The notes under the pieces are model-generated. The model searched no databases. It was not told the DNA's origin and was given only the letters and a program-made list of their open reading frames with translations. A DNA stretch of 64,000 nucleotides from Apodospora peruviana (Eukaryota > Ascomycota > Sordariomycetes > Sordariales > Lasiosphaeriaceae). This document shows, piece after piece, positions 45,907 through 56,112 of the stretch. Position numbers and translations under genes: made by a program. Numbering within the stretch: the stretch's first letter is position 1; every line of letters begins with the position of its first letter. The stretch covers positions 248,001 to 312,000 of the forward strand of contig JAUEDM010000005.1 of the NCBI GenBank assembly GCA_033439685.1, in the 5' to 3' direction.

Positions 45907-47096
45907 ATGCAAACCTCCATCGCCAAACCTAACCTACCTTCCAGGGAGAATACATGCCAAAATATGGCGAACAAGATGATGATTACCCAGTCGATGTTGT
46001 TACTCAGACATACAAAGTCACCCAAACCTACCACCAAGCTATGGTTCCCATATCATAACCAAGGTTTGCACCTGAGCAGACCCCTTTCCTCCACTCGAGC
46101 GGCTAGTAGATCCCAACAGAGCCGGAACTCCTCCACTACTACGGGACACAATCATCAGCAGCCGGCAGCCAAAGGAAGACCCGTTAGAGATCTCCGCGGC
46201 AAAGTGGCCATCGTGACAGGAGCCGGCAGCCAAGGCGACGACATCGGCAACGGCAGAGCCACATCGATCCTCCTCGCCGAGGACGGCGCATCAGTAATTT
46301 GCGTTGACAAGCAGTTTGCACCGGCAAAACGCACCGTCTCTATGATCGACGACATGGGGGCCAATCCCCTTCCTAACGTGCATCATGTCCCCAGAAGGGG
46401 CAACGCCATCGCCATCGAAGCCGACGTGACCAGCGAGCGAGACTGCAAGCGCATCGTCGAGAAAGCCATATCATCTTTCGGCCGTCTAGACATCCTCGTC
46501 AACGTCGTGGGCATCATCGGCGCAAAGGGCACTGCCGTCGATGTCGACGTATCGGAATGGGCCAAGGGCCTCGAGATCAACGTCACCAGCATGATGCTGA
46601 TGGCACGCTTCGCCATCCCGGCCATGATGCGCAACGAGAGAAGCGATAACCAACCGGTCTGTGGAAGCATCGTAAATATCGGTTCCGTCGCCGGTCTGCG
46701 AGGCGGCACGCCGCACCTGTTCTATCCCACCAGCAAGGGCGCCGTGGTGAACATGACGCGCGCCATGGCTGCGCATCATGGTCCCGACGGGATCAGAGTG
46801 AACTGTGTTTGTCCAGGCAAGTAACATTTCGGCAGTAGTGGCAAAGGTGTCTCTGGATGCTGACCGGTATCAAAGGGATGTTGTTTACCCCAATGATGTA
46901 CGGGGCCGGTAATATGAGCTCCGAGAAGCGGGAGGCTCGCAGAAAGCGAAGTCTTCTTGGAACAGAAGGCAACGCGTGGGATTGTGCCAGCGCGATCCGG
47001 TTCTTGGCCGGTGATGAGTCGCGCTGGATCACGGGAGCGATCTTGACGGTCGATGCTGGCGCCACGGCCGCCGTTTCTTTGCCGTCCACGAACTGA
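45907..47096 (+). CDS. Short-chain dehydrogenase/reductase with N-terminal extension
   Basis: An NAD(P)-dependent oxidoreductase of 376 residues from exons 45907-46816 and 46876-47096. The intron has a GC donor (GCAAGT) and a GCTGACC branch; without it the frame stops just after VCPG. SDR marks: cofactor loop TGAGSQGDDIGNGRA (a longer TGxxxGxG variant), acidic D in CVDK, DVTSE, NVVG replacing NNAG, catalytic Ser in NIGSVAG, Tyr and Lys in YPTSKGA, and RVNCVCPG. The first 90 residues are basic and Ser/Arg-rich, with PLSSTRAASRS, and may be a mitochondrial presequence; internal Mets near residues 20-30 are alternative starts. Substrate unknown. Confidence 0.85.
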
Positions 47097-47886
47097 GCTT
47101 CCTATCAAGTCAGACGCCAACAAAAGGATATTATCACGGGGAAGATCATCAACTTTGAGGCGCGCGGCTACTTCGATGATGACACTAGAACTCGTTGTCA
47201 GCAGTGTTGGCTCGGCGTGCAACCGAGGTGAGCCGGATGGTCGGGCCGGAGCCCAAAGGGTTCCGTGAACTACTGACCTTCCGTCAAACCAGATGCAGCA
47301 AGAGACGGGACAAATCTTAGGCGAGCGGTGATGCCAACCAACACACTTGCCGATCAGGCGGAGTTAACCGCGTCGCGGTATGGCCAACAATAAGCAGACA
47401 CCTGAACAACATAGAAAGAGTTGGTCGGTACTCGTATTATCCGAGGTTGGTTGGTGCGCAGCTTCATCTGCGGCCTGAGGTTGGGTTGGTGGCTCATCGC
47501 TCTCTTTGTGGTTCATGTGCCAGAATATACTGTGTAGACTGCCGCGCTTTCTGTCGCCATCCCAACTTGCTGTTCTTTTGACGTTAGTCACGACCACTGA
47601 CAAAGGAGTGGCTGCGACAACCAACGGGTCGGGACAGCCCGCATCCATAAATAACTTTGAGTGTGGCTTTGTATGGTATGCAAGCTATTCTTTGTATGTC
47701 GCTCTCCCATCAAGGACTTGACTTTAATGGCCCAATTCTTCCCCATCAAATCATTACCGGATTTCTTAACTCACATCGATATTTCGTACATACCAACCGA
47801 TTACCATCCACCATTGGAAACAGATCATCGACATTAGAACCATTGTGATAAGTGACGAAGAAAGCCGAATAGGACAGCAAACAATC
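47097..47886. other. Intergenic, no gene seen
   Basis: About 0.8 kb between the SDR and amine oxidase genes on the same strand. No repeat or RNA gene recognised. Confidence 0.45.
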
Positions 47887-49418
47887 ATGCAGATCCCTGC
47901 AACACCCATCGACGTGGACGTCGTCATTGTCGGCGCCGGCCTGAGCGGACTGCGAGCAACTGTAGAGATCCATAAAGCAGGCTTCTCATGCGCGGTACTG
48001 GAGGCCACCAACCACGTCGGCGGCAAGACGCTTTCCGTCAGAGGATCGCCGGGAGTCGGGTGTGGTGCCGAGGGATGGGTGGACTTGGGCGCCGCGTGGA
48101 TCAACGACACGACCCAAAGAGAGATGTACGGTCTTGCGCGGCAATTCGGGTTTGAGCTGATTGAGCAAAGGTGCGTCGGATCTAGGCTGCGGCAAACGAA
48201 GGACGGAACAGTCCTGGCGCATTTATTAGGAAGCAGAAAGGTGAGCCTGTCCCCCGAGACAAGGTCGGTATTGTCTTGGAAACTAACTTGACTTGTAGGA
48301 GACGGAAGATCCGGAGGTGCTCCGCTTGTACGCAATGGTGGATAGATTGACAAAGACATGGTTGGGACCCGACAAACTCCCGTTGGACATGGTGACTTTC
48401 AAGGCGCTGGTCGAGGCAAACTGCCATGGGCAAGAAGCGATGGCGGCAGCGAACTTGCTAACGGGTGCCTTTTTGGGTGTTGAAGCGGACGAGGTCAGCG
48501 CTTTGTGTGTGATCGAACACGTCAAGAGCTGTACTGGACTGGAGAACATGGCCTCGGAGACCCTAAATGGAGTGCAACATCTCCGAGTTCGTCAGGGTAA
48601 GTCCAACAACTGCAAACACCGAGTATTAGCAAATGGCTGACAGTGATAATTCAGGTGCTCAAGCCTTCGCAAGTCGTCTGGCAGATCTTATCACACAAAA
48701 CTCTCTGCATCTTTCTTCTCCAGTCACCAAGATTACCCGGAGCGCAGACACATGTGTGACAGAAACTGCCACCGGCGGTATGTTCAATAGCAAGAAGGTC
48801 ATTGTGTCCATACCTACCATAATGTACCACACCATTACATTCAGCCCTCCTCTCCCAGGTGCCAAACAGATACTCGGGGAAAGTACAATCAACGGCTACC
48901 AGACAAAAGTCGCTCTTGTATTTTCCACCCCATGGTGGCGCGAAGCAGGTCTGTCGGGAGCGATGGAGTCCACCAAAGGGCCGATCGCCTTCACCCGCGA
49001 GAACTGCAGCGAGCAGGACAAGCTGTACAGCATAGAGTGCTTCATTGTTGGCGAGGAAGGACGGAAATGGTCGAAACCCGCAGCTGAGGAGAGACAGACA
49101 AAGGTCTGGGAACATTTTGTGGAGGTGTTTGGTGGAGAGGTGGGCAGCCCGGCGATACCGCGGCCGGTGAGAATAATAGAAAAAGGATGGACCACGGTGC
49201 CGGTCATGCCGCCGGGTGGGATCACCAGTGCGTCTGGACAGGCTCTCTGCGCCCCGGTGGGCAACATTCACTTCGTCGGGGCCGAGACGGCGGATGTGTG
49301 GAGGGGTCACATGGAAGGAGCGGTGCGGTCGGGCATCAGAGGGGCGAGGGAGGTCATTCCGCTGCTGAGAGCCACTCAGAGAAGGCCATGGGCTCAATAT
49401 CTCCGCTCACTTCTGTAA
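47887..49418 (+). CDS. Flavin-containing amine oxidase (MAO-N type)
   Basis: Oxidises primary or secondary amines to imines with release of H2O2. Exons 47887-48240, 48299-48596 and 48655-49418 give 471 residues. Motifs: FAD P-loop VIVGAGLSGLRA (residues 11-22), the GG motif LEATNHVGGKTLSV, DLGAAWINDTTQREMYGLA, and the C-terminal FAD-contact HFVGAETADVWRGHMEGAVRSG. There is no Ser-Gly-Gly-Cys, so FAD is probably not covalently bound, as in Aspergillus MAO-N. There is no evident signal peptide or C-terminal membrane anchor. It lies 0.8 kb downstream of the SDR; a joint catabolic role is possible but unproven. Confidence 0.88.
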
Positions 49419-50203
49419 GGGAAGAGGCGGGCTTGCGTTTGCTTTGTGTGTTTGAATAGAGTAAGTAGACGAACTTTGGAGGTGATAAAGTTGATCCTTG
49501 AGAGTGTTTGAGCAAAGATGGATGTTCTTGCCACGGAAGCAAGCCGAATGATGCATTTCTCTTGATGTTAAATGAAAATAATTCCCCATTGTGACTGCCT
49601 TACTTGGTGAATGGCGACCGAAGTGTTTCATCCTTCCTCCAGTATAAGTCCAGGTGAATGCGGGCTCCTCATTCCTCAAAATGCCTCATCCCAACTTCCC
49701 CAACTCGTTCTGTCATTGATTGCACACAGACCCGATATAGTCCTGCAATTCCAAAATTTCCTCATCCGCAAACGTCCATCCGTCCATGATTCTATACTTA
49801 CCTAAGCCCATCCCCATCGGTGACCATCGCAGCCAATCCACGTGGCAGTGATACTGCCCGTCGTCATCCCGCACGTCGCCTATTGGCCCAAATCCGGCCC
49901 AAGTCAGCCAACGTCCACTCTCACTCCGACCGACGAAGCCCGACATCCCCATCCCGACTTCAGAGAAACCAAAAGCGCCCAGGGCCTCGAGCCCAGTAAG
50001 TGAACATAAGGTAAGGCGAAGGCCAGCATCATCCCATCAACTGGGAACTAACCTGCTTGCTGAAGCAGCGGCCCGCTGGTCGAGATCGATAAATCTCGCA
50101 CCCACCACTCTCGTACATATGCATCACTTTTGCGCATTCCGGACAGGATTGGCTGATTGATTGATAGTTTCATTCCGATCAGGGCGGAAGAAATCAGAAA
50201 AGG
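49419..50203. other. Intergenic, no gene seen
   Basis: Flanks of two plus-strand genes; nothing recognised beyond them. Confidence 0.45.
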
Positions 50204-51286
50204 ATGCCAAAGTCACCGAGGCAGAGCAAGAGGGGAGTCGCTACGCGCTTCATGCCATATAGGCGGTGCGCTAAGAAGCCGCCCCGATTCCCCGGCTTCC
50301 TGTCTCTGCCGGCCGAGCTGCGCCTGCAGATCTACAGCCACATCCTGCTGATCCCGGGAGCTGCCGACGTGTGCGGCATCTGGAACGAGACTCCGGTCGT
50401 CGAGTCCGTCGCGCTGCTTCGCGTGAGCAAGCAGATCAGCGCCGAGGCGGCCCACTACCTCTACAGCCGCAACACTTTCAGCTTTCTCGAGCCCTGCGAC
50501 GACTACCAGCAGGACGGCGACGACATCACCAGCCACCGCTGCTACCACTGGCTCGACAGTATTGGTCCTACCAACGCCAGTTCCGTCCGCCGGTTGCAGC
50601 TGCGCATGCGCGCCGAGCGGTCCCGGGGTCTTTATTACGACCGGCTATTCAGGTCTCTATCCGTTCGCCTGCCGAATTTGAGTCAACTCGCGTTGGTGAC
50701 GGAGACGCATCAGATGGCCAGGGTGACCCGCATCCCCCCCGGCGGCACTGTCGGTGGCAACCCCACGGGCGGCCACACCATCCACCGCTGGGACCCCAAC
50801 CACATCACGCCCCTGCCGTTACAGTACCTGCAGCTTCTCCAGCAAATACCCCTGAGGCAAGACATCTTCCCTAGGCTGACGCTCCTGGTGATTGCCGAGC
50901 CGGATCCGTCCCGTCACCCGAATAAGGATAAAATAGATGTGCTGCGGCAGGCGTACAAGTCGTTGTGCAGCCTGGTCTACGTTTGCCAGGTCCGTTGCAT
51001 CGAACCCCGCAGCGCCGCCCGGCGCCTGGCCGGCGGTAATTGCATCAACTTGTTCGATCAGAAGCCCTGGGAGCAGAGCGCATTTGGCGACTACGGCCGG
51101 GTAGTTCGGAGGTGTCTACGGTTTGGGCTTCCTGGGATTAGATATCCGTATACCGCCGGTGAGCTGCAGTGCTGTAGGAACATGATTGAGAGGGCCTGGG
51201 GGAGGAGGAAGTCGGTACTAGTGCCGGAACTGGAAGAAGCAGTGCTAGTAGAGGAAGGAGAAGAAGAAGAAGATGGAGTGGTTTGA
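50204..51286 (+). CDS. F-box-like / DUF7730-type protein
   Basis: 360 residues in one exon. Residues 31-50 (FLSLPAELRLQIYSHIL) form the F-box-like start typical of a very large fungal family in which the sequence LRVSKQISAEAAHYLYSRNTFSF follows. The middle has leucine-rich strand/helix segments (LPNLSQLALV) and the tail is acidic (Glu-rich). Members are thought to be substrate receptors or orphan F-box relatives; no partner or target can be deduced. The N-terminus is basic. Confidence 0.75.
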   Translation: MPKSPRQSKRGVATRFMPYRRCAKKPPRFPGFLSLPAELRLQIYSHILLIPGAADVCGIWNETPVVESVALLRVSKQISAEAAHYLYSRNTFSFLEPCDDYQQDGDDITSHRCYHWLDSIGPTNASSVRRLQLRMRAERSRGLYYDRLFRSLSVRLPNLSQLALVTETHQMARVTRIPPGGTVGGNPTGGHTIHRWDPNHITPLPLQYLQLLQQIPLRQDIFPRLTLLVIAEPDPSRHPNKDKIDVLRQAYKSLCSLVYVCQVRCIEPRSAARRLAGGNCINLFDQKPWEQSAFGDYGRVVRRCLRFGLPGIRYPYTAGELQCCRNMIERAWGRRKSVLVPELEEAVLVEEGEEEEDGVV

Positions 51287-52832
51287 TGAGCCTGCAGGCT
51301 TGACGAACAACAACCATACGTGATTTGCAAGATTCAGCTGTTGGGGAGCTTCGGCTCATCTCTCGGGCGTTTCCTTTAATTTATGATCGTTCCATGCTGA
51401 AGATGGGATTAGCGGAATGGGAATGGAATACATAGGGGGGTTGACGAAGGGCTTGCAAATTGACTTTTGAGAGGAGGCAGGGCAGATTTCCCTTTTTTTT
51501 TTTTTTTTTCTTGGTCGAGTCATCCGGCATTGGTAGCATGGCATTTGCATGGTTTTGCATTTTGATTTTTTTGTCTTCAGCGGCACAGAAATGCTATGGC
51601 CTATGATGAATTGATGATGGGATTACAGCGCTTTCATTCAGTTTGATGGTACAGATTGTTTGCAGCTCGGTTAAGTTGCCTCCATGTTTTGTGATAGTAT
51701 ATGTAAGGTATACTCTTGGTTTGTCGTGGAGGAGATAGCGTTGTATGAAGAACCCTCCAGTTTCCATACTCATCCTATCAGCCATTATAGTGTCGAAAGT
51801 ACGGATCCATTACAAGAGACGGTCTAACCGTAGACTGTACTCCTTTACCGGGATCTAGAACCTATGCGCAAGGTACCTTCCTTCTAAAGCCCTATGTAAA
51901 CAAAAAAAGACTGCAATACCAAACACAGACCTGATATTTATTCATTCTACTTAAACGCACATTTTATACTTAGTAGAAGCATACTAGTTCTGCGATCAAA
52001 ATATTAGGACTTCCATCAGAGGTATCGTAATAAGATGAATACTTGCAGTGATATGTGGTGGACACAACGGCGATTTTTTTGTACAGACAGGGCCTTGCAA
52101 CGTATTCGCACCAAGGCTTTAGATCCCAGCAGAGGTATACCTCGGGTCATGGTTATGTATGGCGCTACAGTCTGGTAAGACCACTTCATGATTATTGCAC
52201 ACAATCTAACTGGGTTCATACAGACAGTAACAGCACCCAACTCTTGACAAACACGCGAGGCACAGCAGAACTTTGCACGTAGAGTTCAAGTGGTGTGAAC
52301 TGGTCTGTGTCGTTTGAAAAGCATTAGGCACACCCTTAATTGCTTCTAATAGTATTCGTCAGGCCTTGAAACGGCGTCTGACAGAGAACGGCCCAGTACC
52401 AGGGGGTTCTGGCGAAACAGTTTCCAAACGAGAGTTCATGAGGCACGCAACTAACGAGCCAAGTGGTGAGATAAGGAGATTGGGGCCAAGATGGCTATGG
52501 GGTAAAGAGTGATGGAACAGTCGCCAGGTCGGTACATGAAGACGGATATTTCTTTGATTTTCTTGTCTTTTTAGTGCAACTCAATGGTAAACATCAGTCA
52601 CGCTGAAGTTTAGAGTGGTCACAAGGACGAACTAGAATGGAAAGGCAAATTGCTGAGTTTTCGCTCCAGCTTGGGCACATTTATCTTGTAATTAGTTTGT
52701 TTTAAAACCCCTCCGCAATCTGTCCCAGCAGTTAAATGCAGAAAAGAGAAGATCGCAGACTGGCAAACAATATATCAACAGAAATCCCTTTGGTTTTTGG
52801 TATCTCAGGCTCCATCCTTAACCGTACCCACC
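51287..52832. other. Intergenic between convergent genes
   Basis: 1.5 kb. A run of 17 T at 51493-51509 is the only striking feature. No gene recognised. Confidence 0.45.
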
Positions 52833-54369
52833 TTACATGATGACCTCGTTGGCGACATCCTACGCGACGTGGTTAGCAAGGCCCTGGCAGGACAAATTGG
52901 AAGGACTGTAGCTGGACTTACCCTCTTCAGCTCCTTAAAAGGCAGGCAAATACAGTTCTGCACGCGGACCTCATCGCCAACTCCACACTCCTTGCCCAAG
53001 ATGGTGATGGCCTGGACTTTCAGCCCATTCTTGATGACGCTCGTGGTATGACTCGTCACGGGCGTAGGGGTGCCCTCCACGCGGGCCCAGGCGCCGACCC
53101 GGCTGTTCCAACCAATAATTGAGTACAACACGCAGGCGTCATGCTTCACCTCGGCGTCCTCCAGGACAATCGACTCTTTGATACGCGCACCGGCGCCCAC
53201 AGTGACGCGGGGGCCAATCGACACATTGGGGCCGAGCTTGGCACTGGGATGCACTTGGGCGGTGGGGTGGATATAGACCGGGGGAATTATGTTCGCCGAA
53301 GGCGTTGCGAGCTCCTTGGAGCCGTTCTGCCACGCCTTCTGGAGATAGAGCGCATTGGCAGGGATGGCGGAGCCAGCCGTCTTGATCTGACGCCAGAAGT
53401 CCTTCGTCTCGTACACGAAGAACTGCTTGCTGTCCGCCATGTCGCTAAGAATATCCTGCTCCAGCCGGATGACCTCGTTCTTTCTACTCTCGTCATCGTC
53501 ATCGTCGATCATAAAGGAGCTCTCGAGGTTCTCGGACGAGGGGTACGAAACCAGGCGAGATGGCCGGTCGGCACGGCGCTTGATGGCAGTCCGAATCGAG
53601 GGGAAGATGGCCTCGGTGCTGAAAAGATAGACGCCGCAGTTGATCAGGTTGGAGATATGGCTCTCAGGCTTCTCGACGTAGTGTAGCACACGGCGGGTGT
53701 GAGCGTCGGACACAATGCAACCGAAATTGGAGGCGGCATCCTCGCTGACCCGTGTTCCCAGAATAACAGCCTCGGCATCCTTCTCTTGGGCCAGCTTAAG
53801 CATCTCATTCAGCGGAAAGCTGCAGCAGACATCCGAGTTCAGGACGAAGAGCCGCTCGGGGCGGCCCTTGAGGATGGGATCGCGGAAGTGATAGAGGCCG
53901 CCGGCGGTGCCTAGGGCCTGGTATTCGCGGAGGTACTTGATGGAGAGGTTGGGGAATTCGCTGGCGGCGTCCTTGATAAAGTCGCGGAAGACAGACTCAT
54001 CGTAATATCCGATCAGGTAGACCTCGTGGATGGAGGGTACCTTGTCGATGGCGGTCAGGCAGTGCCAGATGATGGGATGGCCGGCGACGTCGAAGAGGGG
54101 CTAGAACAAGAGCCAAAGGGTTAGCTTCACGACATGGGATGGCGAGAAGGGACTGGATCGTACCTTGGGGACGTCGAGCGAGAGTGGCCTGAAGCGGGTG
54201 CCGCGCGAAGCACCTCCAACCTCGAGAGAGTGTCAACAAGTGGGATCCAGATATAGCTTGAGGCGGCGCATCCATCCTCGTCGGACGGACAGCAACTCAC
54301 AAGAATGACGGCCTTGGTGGCGCCCGACGTGCCATTTGCCCTCTCGCGGTGGGGAATTTGAAGGGACAT
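52833..54369 (-). CDS. GDP-mannose pyrophosphorylase alpha-like protein (GMPPA)
   Basis: Four exons (54301-54369, 54164-54220, 52922-54100, 52833-52859), all phase 0, give 443 residues. The nucleotidyltransferase start AVILVGGASRGTRFRPLSLDVPKPLF, the segment GTAGGLYHF, FVLNSDVCC and EKPESHISNLINCGVYLF are typical. The C-terminal half is a left-handed beta-helix of hexapeptide repeats (IHPTAQVHPSAKLGPNVSIG). The last exon encodes only DVANEVIM, the family's conserved end. Alpha-type proteins bind GDP-mannose and regulate the catalytic beta enzyme, which feeds glycosylation, wall mannan and, in this window, GPI anchors. Alpha assignment is based on the long insert and the NEVIM end. Confidence 0.88.
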
Positions 54370-54729
54370 GATGGCGGTTATCTGGTGGGTGTTGAATTGG
54401 ATGCGAATTCAAAGGCTATCCCATGCAAAGACTCGACCTGGAAGCTGGCAAGTATTCGGAGTTGATGGAGGGGAGGGACCTGGTTCAGGGTTGCAACTTT
54501 CCTGGTGTCCACTTCTGTCACCTGTGCCTCCAAGTTGAGTCCCCTGAAATCTGGCGCTTGGCCATGTGAACAGTTCTGAAGCAAGGGCTGGCTCAGAGGG
54601 GAACTGGACCGTGCATTTCACCGACAGACTGGGTCCACCCATGGATCCCCGCCATGCAAGGGACGGACCGGGAGAAGCTAGATGCCGGTGCTCCACCACT
54701 GGCATTCACCACTGCAACTCGAACCGAAT

Positions 54730-55043
54730 AAATCGACTGTATGCCTGGCCAAATCGACTGTTCACTCAACACACCACTCAACCCTACACTTTCAACTACG
54801 GAAAACATCACCATTCCGCGCAGCAGGATGCAAAAGAAAGCTTGCACTACAATTAGCATCGATTATTTAATACATATTCTAATTAACCCGAACTCTTAAC
54901 CTTGGGGGAAACTCCCAAACTCCCCCAACCCAAATCCTAATCATAACCCTAACCCGCCCGCTAACCCAACCCACTTTTAGGCGTGCACGTCTTCGGAATT
55001 GGCTCGTGCATACAATCGATTTGGCCAGGCATACAGTCGATTT
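54730..55043. mobile_element. MITE-like element with 32-bp inverted repeats
   Basis: The arms 54730-54761 and 55012-55043 are reverse complements at 31 of 32 positions. Each arm is itself composite: an 11-mer AAATCGACTGT, a 10-base spacer, and the 11-mer again (one change in the right arm). The 314-bp element encodes nothing. Its interior contains a C-rich stretch with CCCTAACCC. I see no clear target-site duplication, so mobility is inferred only from the inverted repeats and size. Confidence 0.55.
54942..54972. repeat. Degenerate telomere-like CCCTAA stretch
   Basis: The sequence around 54942-54972 reads as imperfect repeats of (C)CCTAA / CCCAA, including one CCCTAACCC, inside the inverted-repeat element. 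It is too short and degenerate to be a telomere. Confidence 0.45.
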
Positions 55044-55125
55044 AACCAATTCGCTGCAGCTGCCTGCCACTGCTCGATCGAACCTCAATTCAACCTCACT
55101 TCATGTCGGAACATTATAACTCGAT

Positions 55126-55181
55126 GCTGAAAATGTCCAGATACTTATATTACGCTGAAAATGTCCAGATACTTATATTAC
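55126..55181. repeat. Two-copy 28-bp perfect tandem repeat
   Basis: The unit beginning GCTGAAAATGTCCAG and ending TTATATTAC occurs twice back to back (55126-55153, 55154-55181) without mismatch, just outside the MITE-like element. Confidence 0.9.
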
Positions 55182-56112
55182 ATATCCCGTCCATATAACA
55201 ACCTGGACCTCTACTAAAGGAAACTGAGCCTGCTACTTCTCCCACTCTCACAATGCGAAACATGGTTCTTGCACTTTCTTATTTCGAACCGTCTGGAAGC
55301 ACCGGTCCATCAAGGGTCCCTTCTGCTCAGTTTCGATCGGCTGCAAGACCCCAAGGAAGTTTTGCATGGCGGCTCATCAGAGTTCACGGGCTGTCACCCA
55401 AATTCGCAGCTGGTGTGTGAACTTCTGTTCAAGCCACACGGATGGAGTCACCGCCCATCGGGCCCACTTTCCCAGCCCCCTTCTCAGATCTCGTCACACT
55501 ACTGGCTCTCACCTAAAAGCTAGGTCCAGTTAGTGCATAAACCTATTTTCCTTGGTCCCTTAACTTTTGCTACCAAATACAGGAGTTCGAGTTGAGCTTC
55601 GATTTTCGGACTGAACTGGCACCACGTTTTGGGATCAGCTTGCCCCAGCCAGTCTTTCCTCTTTTGCTCGCCTGCACTCCTTCAATCTTTCAATTCTCCT
55701 TCATCCACTGCATTTCCTTCGAACCTGTAACATCTGATCACCTCGTCTGGCAGTGCACTACCTCCCATCCTTCTTTCACCTCCAAATTCAAATTTGGTGT
55801 ACATTATCACGACACAGGATCCTCATTGTCATACCAGTATCAGTCTCTGCAGCAGTCAACGCCCCCTTCCTCGTCTTTTGGGACCTCGATTTTCAGAGCC
55901 CACCACCAGCCGAAATCTCAGACCATTTTGATATTGCCGTGGAAACAGCCCTCGCTGGCTAGGTAAGTGAGCCGCAAAATCCTTCCTTCTCCAAAATTGT
56001 ACATCTTGCCACAATTTCCTGCGACTTCATCTTGTCCACGATATTACACACAATCAAACAGCTCTCATCCCGCCAGTTTCTGCCTCGACTAACAAAAGCC
56101 CAGGTCTTCAGC

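Larger units (their letters stand above)
54370..56112. other. Divergent-promoter spacer with inverted-repeat element
   Basis: 1.7 kb between GMPPA (minus) and the dynamin-like gene (plus). It contains the MITE-like element and a 28-bp tandem repeat annotated separately. The part 55200-56112 is C/T-rich and probably the leader of the dynamin-like gene. Confidence 0.5.

Noticed and set aside
51493..51509. T-run as Pol III terminator of an RNA gene
   Set aside because: No A/B boxes or foldable RNA gene upstream on the plus strand.
54942..54972. Interstitial telomere
   Set aside because: Only one full CCCTAACCC; the rest is degenerate.
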